Positions 1 to 9,588 of a stretch of DNA of 64,000 bases are shown piece by piece; the first letter of the stretch is position 1, and every line of letters begins with the position of its first letter. Source of the stretch: Paractinoplanes atraurantiacus (GTDB taxonomy: Bacteria > Actinomycetota > Actinomycetes > Mycobacteriales > Micromonosporaceae); contig NZ_OBDY01000009.1 in assembly GCF_900215205.1 (NCBI RefSeq), forward strand, positions 124,001 to 188,000, given 5' to 3'. A program made the translations under genes and the position numbers. The notes below the pieces were generated by a model, which saw only the letters and a program-made list of their open reading frames with translations, was not told the DNA's origin and ran no database searches.

Positions 1-546
1 GATCACCATGCGGCCGGCGATCTCATCGGTGGACAGGCCCTGGGCGACCAGGGCGACGGCCTCGCGCTCGCGGTTGGTCAGTTCGGCCAGCGGCGGCGGG
101 CCGGAGGCCAAGGGCCGGGGCTGGTCGACGTAGCGGTCGATCAGCCGGCGCGTGATCGACGGCGCGAGGAGCGCGTCGCCGCGGGCCGCGACCCGTACGG
201 CGTGCAGGAAATCCTCGGGCTGGACGTCCTTGACCAGAAAACCGGCCGCGCCGGCGCGCAGCGCGTGGAAGACGTATTCCTCGAGCCCGTAGTTGGTCAG
301 GATGACGACGTGCACCCCGGCCAGCTCGGGGTCGGCCGCGATGCGCCGGGTCGCCTCGACGCCGTCCACGACCGGCATCCGCACGTCCATCAGCGCCACG
401 TCGGGCCGGTGCCGCCGGGCCAGGGCCAGGGCCTCGACGCCGTCACCGGCCTCGCCGACCACCTCGATGTCGTCCTCAACCTCGAGCAGCGCCCGGAAAC
501 CGCTGCGGATCAGCGGCTGATCGTCGACGAGCAAGACCTTGATCAT
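1..546 (-). CDS. NarL/LuxR-family response regulator, partial (C-terminus beyond window)
   Basis: Cytoplasmic DNA-binding response regulator, probably the partner of the histidine kinase encoded just upstream. The 182 visible codons start at ATG (544-546) and read MIKVLLVDDQPLIRSG. The receiver domain shows the acidic pair D8/D9, phosphoacceptor D54 in LMDVRMP, T84 and K106. A LuxR-type helix-turn-helix begins near residue 155 (LTNREREAVALVAQGLS) and is cut by the left edge. The start overlaps the kinase stop (ATGA), so the two are translationally coupled. The family is clear; the target genes are not visible. Confidence 0.93.
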   Translation of the reverse strand, partial: MIKVLLVDDQPLIRSGFRALLEVEDDIEVVGEAGDGVEALALARRHRPDVALMDVRMPVVDGVEATRRIAADPELAGVHVVILTNYGLEEYVFHALRAGAAGFLVKDVQPEDFLHAVRVAARGDALLAPSITRRLIDRYVDQPRPLASGPPPLAELTNREREAVALVAQGLSTDEIAGRMVI

Positions 547-1646
547 TGTGTACGGTCCAACGGCAGCTCCGCCCGCACCGAGAAGCCCCCGCCGTCGCGC
601 GGCCCGGCCCGCAGGTCCCCGCCGAGCGCGGTCACCCGCTCGCGCATGCCGAGCAGCCCGACCCCGTTACCAGGTGTGTCTCCCGGGCCGGCGGCACCGT
701 CGTCGTCGACCTGGATGGTCATCGCCTCGGGCCGGTAGCCGACCCGGACCGACGCCGCGCCGGCCCGTGCGTGCCGCGCGATGTTGGTCAGCGACTCCTG
801 CACGATCCGGTAGGCGGTGCGGTCGACCGCGTCGGGCACGCCCCGGCGGCGGCCGTCGACCGTGAGGGTGGCGTCGAGCCCGCCCGCGCGGGCCTGCCGC
901 ACCAGGTCGGGGAGCTGCTCGACCCCGTACGGCGGGAAAAGGTTGTCATCTCGCAGCGCCTCGAGGGTGGCGCGCAGCTCGCGGGAAGCCTCGCGACCGG
1001 CCTCACGAATGGCCAGCAGGGCGTCGGGCACCGGCTCGCCCCGCTTCTCGGCGACGTGCACGGCCGCCTCCGACTGCACCTTGATCACCGAGATCTGGTG
1101 GGTGAGCGAGTCGTGCAGCTCCCGCGCGATGTGCAGCCGCTCCTCACCGGCCCGCCGCCGAGCGATCTCCTCCCGGGTCCGCTCGGCCTCGTCGGCCCGC
1201 CGCTCGGCCTGCCGCAGCGCCTCACCGGCGGCGCCGGCCGCGATCAGCCAGGCCAGCTCGAGAACGCCGCGGGCCCGCACAAAGGCCTCCCCCGCACCGC
1301 CGCTGACCATCGCCGCCACGGGAAGAGCGGCCAATATGACGACGCTGGTCACCACGGTGACGAGACGCCGCCCGGCCCGCACGGCCGAATAGACGGCGAC
1401 CAGGTAGGCGACGGCGAAGACATCGAACCCGGCCGCCTGATAGCCGACGGCACACGCCCCGGCACCGGCGAGCGCGACCACGGGCGCCCGGCGGCGCACG
1501 GCGAGCACCAGCCCACCGGCGACCAGCAGACCGTACCCGAGCGGGTTTCCGGCCCCGTTCCCCTCGGCCAGCCCCGCCGTCAGCAGAACCACCGCGATCC
1601 CCACCGCGACCGCCGCGTCCCGGGCATCGATGCGCGCAGAGCCCAT
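543..1646 (-). CDS. Sensor histidine kinase, HisKA_3 (NarX/DesK-like) family
   Basis: Membrane sensor kinase that phosphorylates the adjacent NarL-type regulator. The 367-residue protein starts with several hydrophobic segments (about residues 10-145) and no obvious extracellular domain. A linker helix follows, then the HisKA_3 H-box with H178 (ARELHDSLTHQ) and a HATPase domain near the C-terminus (VDDDGAAGPGDTPGNGVGL). Its stop overlaps the regulator start by four bases. The stimulus cannot be inferred; such two-gene units often sit beside ABC transporters, but none is visible on this side. Confidence 0.93.
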   Translation of the reverse strand: MGSARIDARDAAVAVGIAVVLLTAGLAEGNGAGNPLGYGLLVAGGLVLAVRRRAPVVALAGAGACAVGYQAAGFDVFAVAYLVAVYSAVRAGRRLVTVVTSVVILAALPVAAMVSGGAGEAFVRARGVLELAWLIAAGAAGEALRQAERRADEAERTREEIARRRAGEERLHIARELHDSLTHQISVIKVQSEAAVHVAEKRGEPVPDALLAIREAGREASRELRATLEALRDDNLFPPYGVEQLPDLVRQARAGGLDATLTVDGRRRGVPDAVDRTAYRIVQESLTNIARHARAGAASVRVGYRPEAMTIQVDDDGAAGPGDTPGNGVGLLGMRERVTALGGDLRAGPRDGGGFSVRAELPLDRTQ

Positions 1647-1787
1647 GCGGGCACCTTAGCCGCGGACCGGACCCGGGCGACTCCTCCCAACGTGGGCACT
1701 TTCCCACCCGGCTACCACGTCCGCAGCAGCCCGGAGTGTCTCCATCGGCACGATGCCCTCCGCCGCACCCGGCGCCAGAATCGGGCC

Positions 1788-2078
1788 ATGACTGCAGACC
1801 GCCTCATCGCCACCGTCGCCGCCCTGCTGGCCCTGGCCGGCGTGATCGCCGGAATCCGCGCCCTGACCCGCCCGGCCCGCCTGCTGCCCCTGTCCGCCGT
1901 GGCCGCCGGCCTCGCCGGCACCTTCACCGGCATCCTGGTCGTCGCCACCGCCGACGGCGGCCCCGGCACCGGCAACGGCGTGGTCGGTGGCTGGGCCGCC
2001 CTAGCCTTGGGCCCGATCGCCGCCGGCCTGGGCGGCGTGGCCCTGCTCCGCTCGCTTCGCTCCAAGGGGATCACTTGA
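1788..2078 (+). CDS. Small hydrophobic membrane protein, unknown function
   Basis: A protein of about 96 residues starting MTADRLIATVAALLALAGV, with three hydrophobic stretches (about residues 5-22, 32-52 and 65-88) and an Arg-rich loop after the first. It resembles the small integral membrane proteins of unknown function that are common in actinomycetes. The ATG at 1788 is about 140 bp downstream of the divergent kinase start. The last codons overlap the next gene (TTG at 2075), suggesting co-translation with the exonuclease. I do not recognise a family. Confidence 0.65.
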   Translation: MTADRLIATVAALLALAGVIAGIRALTRPARLLPLSAVAAGLAGTFTGILVVATADGGPGTGNGVVGGWAALALGPIAAGLGGVALLRSLRSKGIT

Positions 2079-2662
2079 TCTACGTCGTCACCGACATCGA
2101 GGCCGACGGCCCGTGGCCCGGCCCCAACTCGATGCGCTCGTTCGCCTCCGTCGCCGTGACCGGCGACGGAGAGGAGCTGGGCGTCTTCGAGACCGTGCTG
2201 GAGCCCTTGCCCGGCTCGGCACCGAACCCCGACACGTACGCCTGGTTCCAGACCCATCCCGAGGCGTGGGCCGCCGCCACGGAGAACCCGAAACCACCGG
2301 CCGGCGAGATGACCCGCTTCGCCTCGTGGGTGAAGGCGCTGCCGGGCCCCTGCGTCTTCACGGCGTGCCCCATCGCCTTCGACGGCATGTGGATCGACTA
2401 CTACCTGCGCCGCTTCACCCGCTACGGGGTCGTCCAGGGTCCGTACGAGAAGGATGTCCTGTTCGAGATCCGCCCCGGCCTGTGCCTGCGCACGTACACG
2501 GCAGCGGTCACCGGCCGCCCCATCACCGAGGTGGCCCCGCGCCACCTGCCCCCGGAGTGGCTCGGCGACATCGAACACACCCACCGGGCCATCGACGACG
2601 CCCGCGGCTACGCCCACCTGCTGGGCGTCCTGCTGCGCATGTCCGCTCGTCCGGCGGGGTGA
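2075..2662 (+). CDS. DnaQ-like 3'-5' exonuclease family protein
   Basis: Probable DEDD-type exonuclease of about 195 residues. The TTG start at 2075 is chosen because the next residues, IYVVTDIEADGP, contain the Exo I D-x-E motif (D7, E9), which a later start would remove. C-terminal HTHRAIDDARG fits the Exo III H-x4-D motif. It overlaps the preceding small membrane-protein gene by four bases. Whether the substrate is RNA or DNA cannot be told from sequence. Confidence 0.82.
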   Translation: MIYVVTDIEADGPWPGPNSMRSFASVAVTGDGEELGVFETVLEPLPGSAPNPDTYAWFQTHPEAWAAATENPKPPAGEMTRFASWVKALPGPCVFTACPIAFDGMWIDYYLRRFTRYGVVQGPYEKDVLFEIRPGLCLRTYTAAVTGRPITEVAPRHLPPEWLGDIEHTHRAIDDARGYAHLLGVLLRMSARPAG

Positions 2663-2765
2663 CACAGGCGATATATGGCGACGAGGTAATTCCGTTGAAG
2701 ACCTCACGGTCGGCGACAAAGATGGGAAGACCCCCCGGTTCACCCCATCCCAAAAGGATTACGCA

Positions 2766-5700
2766 ATGCGCCTGCTTCGCGACCTGTGGATCACCTCGAA
2801 AGGCCGCACAGGTCTCGTGGCGGTCCTCATCCTGCTCGGCGCGGCCGGGCAGGCGGGTGCTCTCGCGCTGGCCGGCGCCGTGCTCGTCGACCGGTCCATG
2901 CCTCTGTTCACCGTGCTCGCGGCGGCGCTCGTCGCCTCGGTGCTCAGCGATGTCTTCGTCGGGCTGGTCGCCTCGCGGCTGACCGCCGACTGGGCGGCCA
3001 AGGTGCGGCGCGGGCTCAACCGGGTCGCCTTCGGGCAGGATCTGCCGACCCTGGAGAACACGCCGGTCGGTGAGCTGCTCGACCGTATCGACTCCGACGT
3101 CTACGAGGTCGGCGCCCAACTGCGCGGCAGCGGCGTGCGGATCGCGCAGTCGGTGGCGGTGGCGGTCTTCTCGATCGTCACCGCGTTCTTCGTGTGGTGG
3201 CCGGCCGGCGTCGGCATGGTCCTGGTTTCGATCCTTTTGTACGTCACCATGAACAAGCCGATCCAGCGCATCTCCCCGCTGCGGATCTCCGAGGAGGAGT
3301 CCTGGTCCGACCTGGCCGCCGTGATGGAGGAGTCCATCCACGGTCAGGACGACGTCCGTACGAGCCTGGCCGCTCCTTATGTCCGCCGGCTGTACGCCCG
3401 GCGCGCGGCCGAGGTGCTGCGGCGCGGGCGCCTGGTCTGGCATTCCTCGGCCCGCATCACCATGGGCGCCGGCACGATCACCCGGTCGCTCATCGCGGCG
3501 CTGGTCGTGGTCGGTGCCTGGGCCCTGTTCACCGGCAACATCGACGGTGCCCGGCTGACCGCCGTCTGGCTGCTCGCGCTCGGCTTCGGCGGCACCCTCG
3601 AGCACGTCACCCGCATGGTGCCCGAGCTGCAGAACGCTCTGGGCGCCTGGAGCCGGGTGCAGCTGCTGCAGGACGTGCCGCAGGAGCCGACCGAGGGAGT
3701 TCCCCCGGTCGACGGCGATTTGGTGGTACGGGGTCTGACGTTCCGCTACGGCGAGTCCGACAGCGGGCGCCCGCCGGCCCTGCGCGACGTCAACCTGACC
3801 TTCGCCCGCGGCCGGTCGTACGCGCTGATCGGCCGCACCGGCTCCGGCAAGTCGACACTGGCCAAGGTGCTGACCCGGGCCGTCGACGTGCCGCGGGGCT
3901 CGGTCTTCCTGGGCGGGGCCGACCTCAACGACATGAACGTCGAGGGTCTGCGCCGCTGGACGGCGATCGTCCCGCAGCGCACCGAGATCCTGGCCGGCAC
4001 GCTGGCCGAGAACATCGCGCTGTTCGACCCCGAGCTGCTGCCCAAGGCGGCCGGCGCGCTCGACGAGCTGGGTCTGAGCCCGTGGGTGGCCGGCCTGCCC
4101 GACGGCATCGACACCCGGCTCGGCGAGAACGGCTACAAGCTCTCGGCCGGCCAGGAGCAGCTGGTCGCGTTCGCCCGCATCCTCGTGCGCGACCCGCATG
4201 TGGTGATCCTCGACGAGGCGACCGCCCGGATGGACCCGGTCACCGAGTCGTGGGTCCAGCGGGCCACCGACCGCCTGCTCACCGGCCGCATCGGCGTGAT
4301 CGTGGCGCACCGGCTGTCGTCGGTGCAGCGCTGCGACGAGGTGGTCGTGCTGGCCGACGGCGAGGTGCTCGAGTCGGGCCCGCTGCGCGAGTCGCAGCGG
4401 TTCGCCGAGCTGATGGCCAGCAGCAACCTGGCCGTTCCGGCCGCGGTGCCGGGCGGCGGCGGGGTGCTGCTCGAGGAGCACGACTGGGACACCGCGGCCC
4501 AGGTCGAGCTCGGCGCCGAGCTGCTGGCCAACAACCTTCCGCCGGTCGAGCCGCCGCCGCTGCCCGAGCCGCCCAAGGCGCACACGTTCCGCGAGATCGC
4601 GCGGCTGACGCTGAACGACAAGAGGTACGGGCTGGGCGCGGTCGCCTTGTTCGCGATCCTCGTGCTGCTCGGCCTGGACGGTGCGATCCTGCCGCTGCTC
4701 TGGTCGAACGTGGTCGACGGCATCGGCAACCCGCTCTACCCGGCGATCGGCATCGCGGCCGGCCTGCTGGTGGCCATCCCGACGCTGTACTACACGGGCG
4801 CCTGGTTCCCGGAGTGGTGGGTCCGGCAGATGCTGCGGATCAGCATGCGCCTGGTGCACGGCCAGATCGGCCCGCGCCGGGTCAGCAAGCACACCCCGGC
4901 CGAGGTGGTCGCGCAGGGCGGCGACACCGAGCGCGTGGTCATGCTGGCCGACAACCTGATCGATAACGCCACCAGCCTCGTCATGATCGTGGCGATGACG
5001 CTGGCGTCGCAGTCGTTCGTGCCGGCGCTGTTCTTCATCGGCACGATGGTCCTGTCCGGGCTGGCGGCCACGCTGTTCGGCCCGAGGCTGGAAAAGGCCG
5101 CCCGCCGTACGGTGGCCGCCCGCGCCGCCTTCGCGACGTCGCTGGTCTCGTCGCTGTCGGCCGCGCGCACGGTCAAGCTGGCCGGTGCCACCGAGCCGGT
5201 GCTGAACCACCTGGCCCGGCTCGACTTCACCCGCAGCGAGCTGCAGCGGCGCGAGATCGCCATCCAGGTGTGGGCCCGCTCCACCCCGTCGATCGCCAGC
5301 GGCCTGCTGCCGATCGCGGCCTGGGCCCTCTACCTGGCCGGTTCGCTCTCGTCGGCGGCGACCCTGATCGCGGTGGCGACGCTCGGCTCGGCCCGCTGGT
5401 TCGCCTGGACGACCGCCTCGCTGGTCTCGCAGTTCCCGTCGGCGCGGGTCTGGACCAAGCGGACGGTGGCCATGACCGGCGAGTCCGAGTACTCCAAGGA
5501 CGTGCCCGGCGTCGACCTGTCGGCCGGCACCGCGCCCGCACCACACCGGCGAGCTGGTCTGGAACGGCGACCCGGTCGACGAGCCCGAGGTCTTTTTGAG
5601 GCCCAACCAGGTCGGGTACGTGGCGCAGCTGCCCCGCGTCCTGTCCGGCACCGTGGCCGACAACATCCAGCTGGGCCACGAGGTCGACGCGGCCGACGCC

Positions 5701-6060
5701 GTCTCCACCGCTCAGCTGGAACACGACCTGGCCGCGGCGGGCGGCGGCCTCGGCCTGCTGATCGGTCACAAGGGCACCCGGCTCTCCGGGGGTCAGCTGC
5801 AACGTCTGGCCCTGGCCCGCGCCCTGGCCCCGCGTACCGAGCTGCTGATCGCCGACGACGTCTCCTCGGCCCTGGACGTGACGACCGAGCTCGAGCTGTG
5901 GCGGGCCCTGCGCTCGCACGGCGTCACCGTGGTCGGCTCGACGTCGAAACGGGCCGCCCTGAGCCAGGCCGACCATGTCGTCGTCCTGATCGCCGGCAAG
6001 GTCGAGGACCAGGGCACCTGGCAGGAGCTGGAGGACCGCTGGGGTCACCTGGCGGGCTGA
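2766..6060 (+). pseudogene. Tandem ABC exporter (TMD-NBD-TMD-NBD), frameshifted with second Walker A missing
   Basis: The gene begins MRLLRDLWITSKGRTG and encodes a fused double ABC transporter. The first half is intact: membrane domain (about residues 10-300), Walker A GRTGSGKST near residue 355, signature LSAGQ near 460, Walker B VVILDEA and H-loop IVAHRLSS. The second membrane domain spans about residues 625-900. Near 5535-5545 the reading frame moves by +1. The continuing frame (HHTGELVWNGD, then Q-loop GYVAQLP, signature LSGGQ, Walker B LLIADD) ends at 6060, while the original frame runs on as nonsense to 6101. No Walker A can be read in any frame between the end of membrane domain 2 and the Q-loop, so a segment of tens of codons appears deleted as well as frameshifted. 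The second site also has D instead of the catalytic E and lacks the switch histidine (STSKRAAL). It is a natural decay event or a sequence/assembly error. Confidence 0.85.
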
Positions 6061-6064
6061 GCGT

Positions 6065-6094
6065 TGCGCGCCGCGCATCTTTGCGGGGCGCGCA
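6065..6094 (+). terminator. Hairpin downstream of the ABC gene
   Basis: Arms TGCGCGCC (6065-6072) and GGCGCGCA (6087-6094) are exact complements. An inner CGCA/TGCG pair around a TCTT loop gives a stem of about 12 pairs five bases after the ABC stop. There is no long T tract, as is usual in high-GC actinomycetes. It could also act in the leader of the following TetR gene. Confidence 0.5.
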
Positions 6095-6114
6095 CCGCTG
6101 ATTATCGTTGAGGT

Positions 6115-6735
6115 GTGGGACTCCGGGAACGCAAGAAGCAAGCCACCCGGACCGCGCTGAGCTGGGCCGCCATCCGCCTGATCGTCGAGCGCGGCTATGA
6201 CGGTGTGCTCGTGGAAGACATCGCCACCGAGGCCGGCGTCTCGGCGCGCACCTTCAACAACTACTTCTCCAGCAAGGCCGAGGCCGTCGCCTCCCGTCAC
6301 CTGGACCGCTGCCTCCAGGTCGCCGAGGCGCTGCGGGACCGGCCGGCCGGCGAGCCACTCTGGGAGGCGATCACCCAGGCCGTGCTGGCACAGTTCGAGC
6401 AGACCGCTCAGGTGACCGCGGCTCCACTTCCGCGCGACACCCAGGCCTGGGCCGCCGGGCTGCGCCTGATGACCGCCGTCCCGGCCATCAAGGCCGAGAC
6501 GCTCCGGGCCTCGGCCGACGCCGAGACCGCGCTGGCCGCCGCGGTCGCCGCGCGCACCGGCACCGACCCCGAGGCCGACCTCTACCCGAAGCTGGTGGCC
6601 GCCGCCGTGATGGCCGCCAACACCGTGACCTTCAAACACTTCGTGGGCATCGGGGGCCGGCCGGCCGAACTGAGGGCCATGCTCATCGGCGCCCTGGACC
6701 AACTAGCCGCCGGATTACCCGAACCACCACGGTGA
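6115..6735 (+). CDS. TetR/AcrR-family transcriptional regulator
   Basis: A 206-residue repressor-type protein. The GTG start at 6115 gives MGLRERKKQATRTALSWAAIRL, the usual first helix of the TetR N-terminal domain. The helix-turn-helix lies at about residues 25-48 (VEDIATEAGVSARTFNNYFSSK). The C-terminal ligand domain is not diagnostic. It lies 54 bp after the ABC exporter gene in the same direction, an arrangement typical of drug-export regulation, so the exporter is a likely but unproven target. Confidence 0.92.
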   Translation: MGLRERKKQATRTALSWAAIRLIVERGYDGVLVEDIATEAGVSARTFNNYFSSKAEAVASRHLDRCLQVAEALRDRPAGEPLWEAITQAVLAQFEQTAQVTAAPLPRDTQAWAAGLRLMTAVPAIKAETLRASADAETALAAAVAARTGTDPEADLYPKLVAAAVMAANTVTFKHFVGIGGRPAELRAMLIGALDQLAAGLPEPPR

Positions 6736-6837
6736 TCCCCGTTATCGGCTCGTTATGAAATCCGAGAACCAGGACGGCCACGCGCGCATCACAACGAAAG
6801 ACAGCACATTCCGAAAGCACCAGGAGAGCCGATTCCC

Positions 6838-7374
6838 ATGCGCGCTTTCACCGCCATCCTCGCCCTCGCCGCCACCAGTCTCGCCCTCGCCGCCTGCGAC
6901 AGCCCCGAGCACGTGGACGGCGTGGCCGCACCGGTGACCACAACCTCGCCGGCCGCCACCGCCAGCACCTCCGCCGTGCCCACTTCGTCGCCCACCGCCA
7001 CGGCCACGACCGTCAAGCCGACGGCCACCGTCGACGCCGAGCCGACCGCCACGGCCAAAGCGTCGGCCACGGCTCCCCCGCGTGACACCAACCCCTGCCC
7101 CGTCTCGGCGGCCGTCCTCTACAAGGCGTTGCGCGCCGACAAGGACATGTCAGCGCGCACCAAGCCGACGGTCGCCCTGAAGGATGAAACCTGCTACCAG
7201 GGTTACGCGACGGCCATCACCATCGTCGAGGGGAAGAACGTCCAACCGGCCGGCGTGCTCTTCGAGTACGACACGGAAGCCCGCACCTGGCGCCCCCTCA
7301 ACCTGGGCAGCGGCGGCTACTGCGAGGGCTACACATCGGCCGCCGTCTCCAAGCGCCTCGGCAACGGCTGCTGA
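6838..7374 (+). CDS. Secreted lipoprotein, unknown function
   Basis: A 178-residue exported protein. The signal peptide MRAFTAILALAATSLALAAC ends in a lipobox (LAAC), so the mature protein should be anchored to the outer face of the membrane through the cysteine. A Thr/Pro/Ala-rich linker (about residues 30-80) leads to a small C-terminal domain with Cys residues (NPCPVS, ETCYQGY, GGYCEGY, GNGC) that probably form disulfides. GGAG precedes the ATG at 6838. The domain is typical of actinomycete surface lipoproteins with no assigned role. Confidence 0.82.
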   Translation: MRAFTAILALAATSLALAACDSPEHVDGVAAPVTTTSPAATASTSAVPTSSPTATATTVKPTATVDAEPTATAKASATAPPRDTNPCPVSAAVLYKALRADKDMSARTKPTVALKDETCYQGYATAITIVEGKNVQPAGVLFEYDTEARTWRPLNLGSGGYCEGYTSAAVSKRLGNGC

Positions 7375-7394
7375 CCGGCGAACCTCCGGGGCGG

Positions 7395-8291
7395 TCAGCT
7401 GATCTGGCTCTCGAGCTGCTTGACGACGCTGGTGACGGTGTCGGCCGGGATGGCGAAGCCGACGCCGATGCTGCCGGTGGACGAGTCGCTGGCGGTCGCG
7501 ATGGCCACGTTGATGCCGACGACGTGGCCGGACAGGTCGACCAGCGCGCCGCCCGAGTTGCCCTCGTTGATCGCGGCGTCGGTCTGCAGCAGCCCGGTGA
7601 GCTGCTCGGTGCCGGTGTTGATGCTGCGGTCGGTCGCGGAGACGATGCCGGAGGTCACCGTGTTCTCCAGGCCGAGCGGCGCCCCGAAGGCCAGCACGGT
7701 GTCACCCACGGCGAGGCTGTCGTCGGTGCCGAAGGTCGCCGGCGTCAGCCCGGTGAGCCCGCTCGCCTGCACCAGGGCCAGGTCGTGGGTGGTGTCGGTG
7801 GCCACGACGCTCGCGGGCACGGTGGTGCCGTTCGACAGCCGGACGCTGACGGTGCCCTCGGACGAGATGACGTGGTTGTTCGTCAGGATCAGCCCGGTCG
7901 AGGTGAGCACGACTCCCGAGCCGAGCGACGACTCCCGGGTGCCGTCGACCATGACGGTGACGATGCTCGGCTGCACCTGCTTGACGATCGCGGCCAGGTC
8001 CTGATCCTCGGTGACCGTGGTGCTGCTGGCGGTCGTCGCCGTGGCCGCGGCCGTCGAGTCGTGGTCGATCAGATAGCGCTCGGCGACCACGCCACCGGCC
8101 GTTCCCGCTCCCGCGACGAGCGCGATCAGCGCCGCGCCACCCGCGATCCGCCGCGGCCACCGGCTGCCACCGGACGAAGGCGCTGCGGGCGGCACGAACG
8201 GCGGCGGGGGCGTCACATCGTCGTACCGGCTGTAGTGGTCCCCGATCCCGGCCTGGTTCGGGTCGGTGGGCCGGTTCATCAGATCGGTCAT
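7395..8291 (-). CDS. Membrane-anchored HtrA-like trypsin-type serine protease without PDZ domain
   Basis: Probable extracytoplasmic protein-quality-control protease. It has a cytoplasmic Pro-rich N-terminus, one membrane span (about residues 47-69) and a trypsin-like domain with the triad H140 (LTNNHVIS), D170 (TTHDLALV) and S246 (NEGNSGGAL). The protein ends about 50 residues after the serine, so the PDZ domain usual in HtrA/DegP is absent. I chose ATG 8291 (MTDLMNRP), preceded by GAGG; an in-frame ATG at 8324 would add 11 residues. It converges with the lipoprotein gene ending at 7374. Confidence 0.9.
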   Translation of the reverse strand: MTDLMNRPTDPNQAGIGDHYSRYDDVTPPPPFVPPAAPSSGGSRWPRRIAGGAALIALVAGAGTAGGVVAERYLIDHDSTAAATATTASSTTVTEDQDLAAIVKQVQPSIVTVMVDGTRESSLGSGVVLTSTGLILTNNHVISSEGTVSVRLSNGTTVPASVVATDTTHDLALVQASGLTGLTPATFGTDDSLAVGDTVLAFGAPLGLENTVTSGIVSATDRSINTGTEQLTGLLQTDAAINEGNSGGALVDLSGHVVGINVAIATASDSSTGSIGVGFAIPADTVTSVVKQLESQIS

Positions 8292-8701
8292 GGCGGCGCC
8301 TCGCTTCGTTGGCTGATGCGACAACCTTGACCCCGCTTCTTGTTGCCCACCGGTGAGCCGTCTGTGGGTTCGCTGTACGCGGCGGGTCCCCCTTCCGGGT
8401 CCGGTTACCGCCCGTCAGTGGGCGCGGCGCCGGTCGTACGCCTCCAGCCCGCCTACGGTCGTCGGGTGCTTTTCGTCCCGGTTGCACCCATCTCGTCCCG
8501 CGAAGAAGGACCCGTGAAAGCCTCCCTCCGTCCCCCGGCCCCACCCGCGATGGGCCCGATCGACCCCACAAGAGCGGAACGCAAGCCCTTCGGCCCCACG
8601 ATCACCCCGCCCCACCCCATGCCGACCTGGCCCCCGACGAGCCCCGCCCTCACCCACCGCCCGGCCCCCACCCGATGAGCCCCCGCACTCCCACCACCCC
8701 C
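8292..8701. other. Gene-free stretch upstream of the 39-bp repeats
   Basis: About 400 bases between the protease start and the repeat block. A short GTG-started frame (8514-8678, 54 codons, Pro-rich) has an AAGGA motif before it but no recognisable protein character, so I do not call it. The protease promoter should lie in the left part. I see no RNA gene here. Confidence 0.5.
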
Positions 8702-8965
8702 AACGCCCACCCAACAAGCTTCCGCGCCCCCAACGCCCACCCGACGAGCCGCCGCTTGCCCAGCCCACCCAACGCCCACCCGACGAGCCGCCGCTTGCCC
8801 AGCCCACCCAACGCCCACCCGACGAGCCGCCGCGCCTCCGGCCCATCCGACGGCCACCCGGTGGGATCTCGCGCGCTCGCTTTTCCGGATGGCCACCAGA
8901 TGAGCCGCCGCGCTTTCGGCCATCGCACCGGCCACCCGGTGAGCCGTCGGCTGCGTGGGTTCCTC
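8702..8965 (+). repeat. 39-bp tandem repeat, seven copies, running into the next gene's start
   Basis: The block starts with a 30-bp partial copy (8702-8731). Six 39-bp units follow at 8732, 8771, 8810, 8849, 8888 and 8927. Units 2 and 3 are identical; later ones decay progressively. Read in the frame of the downstream lipoprotein, each full unit is 13 codons (NAHPTSRRLPSPP-like). In unit 6 the codon at offset +12 is ATG and in units 5 and 7 it is GTG; the last of these is the probable start of the lipoprotein. Confidence 0.9.
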
Positions 8966-9466
8966 GGCTTCGCCCGGAAGCGTCTCCGTGTCGGCGGTGT
9001 TCTCGCTGTTGTTCTCGCCGGTGCGCTCGGCGCCTGCTCCTCGCACAGCCCCGCGCCCGTGGCCGGCCCCACGACTGCGGCAGCCGGCGGCACGACTGCG
9101 GCGGGCGGCCCCACGACTGCGGCGGCGCCCGTCACCCCCGTACAGCAAACGGAAATCGAGCAACCGCAAGCCGCGGCGCCGAGCCCGAGCCCGACGTCGG
9201 CCGCGTCCCGGAAGAGCGACGCGGCCGGCGAAGCGCGGTCCCGAGGTGATGTGCGGGCGTTTGTGGCGGCCGTGCAGCGTGATCTTCCGGAGGTGGCGAT
9301 CGACCGGCGGGACGAGGAGGTGGCGGCGTTCGGGGAGCAGGCGTGCCGGGGGCTGGCCGCGGGGAAGAAGGCGCCGGCGGTCGTGCGGGAGTTTCGGGCG
9401 CAGGGGGTGTCCGGTCCGCAGGCGAAGCGGCTGTTCGCGCTGGCCAGCAACACGATGTGCCCTTAG
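8939..9466 (+). CDS. Lipoprotein with DUF732-like C-terminal domain
   Basis: A protein of about 175 residues exported through a lipoprotein signal. From GTG 8939 it reads MSRRLRGFLGFARKRLRVG, a positively charged region followed by a hydrophobic core and lipobox LGAC. An Ala/Thr/Pro-rich linker follows. The C-terminal 75 residues (FVAAVQRDLPEVAIDRRDEEVAAFGEQACRGL, then a final cysteine) look like the actinobacterial DUF732 fold. The frame stays open upstream to ATG 8675 through the 39-bp repeats. I prefer the late start because it places the signal peptide at the N-terminus; ATG 8900 is also possible. Confidence 0.65.
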   Translation: MSRRLRGFLGFARKRLRVGGVLAVVLAGALGACSSHSPAPVAGPTTAAAGGTTAAGGPTTAAAPVTPVQQTEIEQPQAAAPSPSPTSAASRKSDAAGEARSRGDVRAFVAAVQRDLPEVAIDRRDEEVAAFGEQACRGLAAGKKAPAVVREFRAQGVSGPQAKRLFALASNTMCP

Positions 9467-9588
9467 GGAGCAGCCGGGCATCGGCCGAAAGTCGCAGTCG
9501 GGCACAGCTTTGACCGACGCGGGTCCGATGTCGGGCACAGATGTCCGCCCGATGCTGGAGTCATCCCCACTTCAGCAGGAGGTACGAG

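Noticed and set aside
2523..5708. 1061-codon minus-strand frame opposite the ABC exporter
   Set aside because: Antisense shadow; the plus strand has clear Walker, signature and membrane motifs.
8514..8678. Short GTG-started Pro-rich frame
   Set aside because: Despite an AAGGA motif upstream, it is only 54 codons with no recognisable protein features, and it ends at the repeat block.
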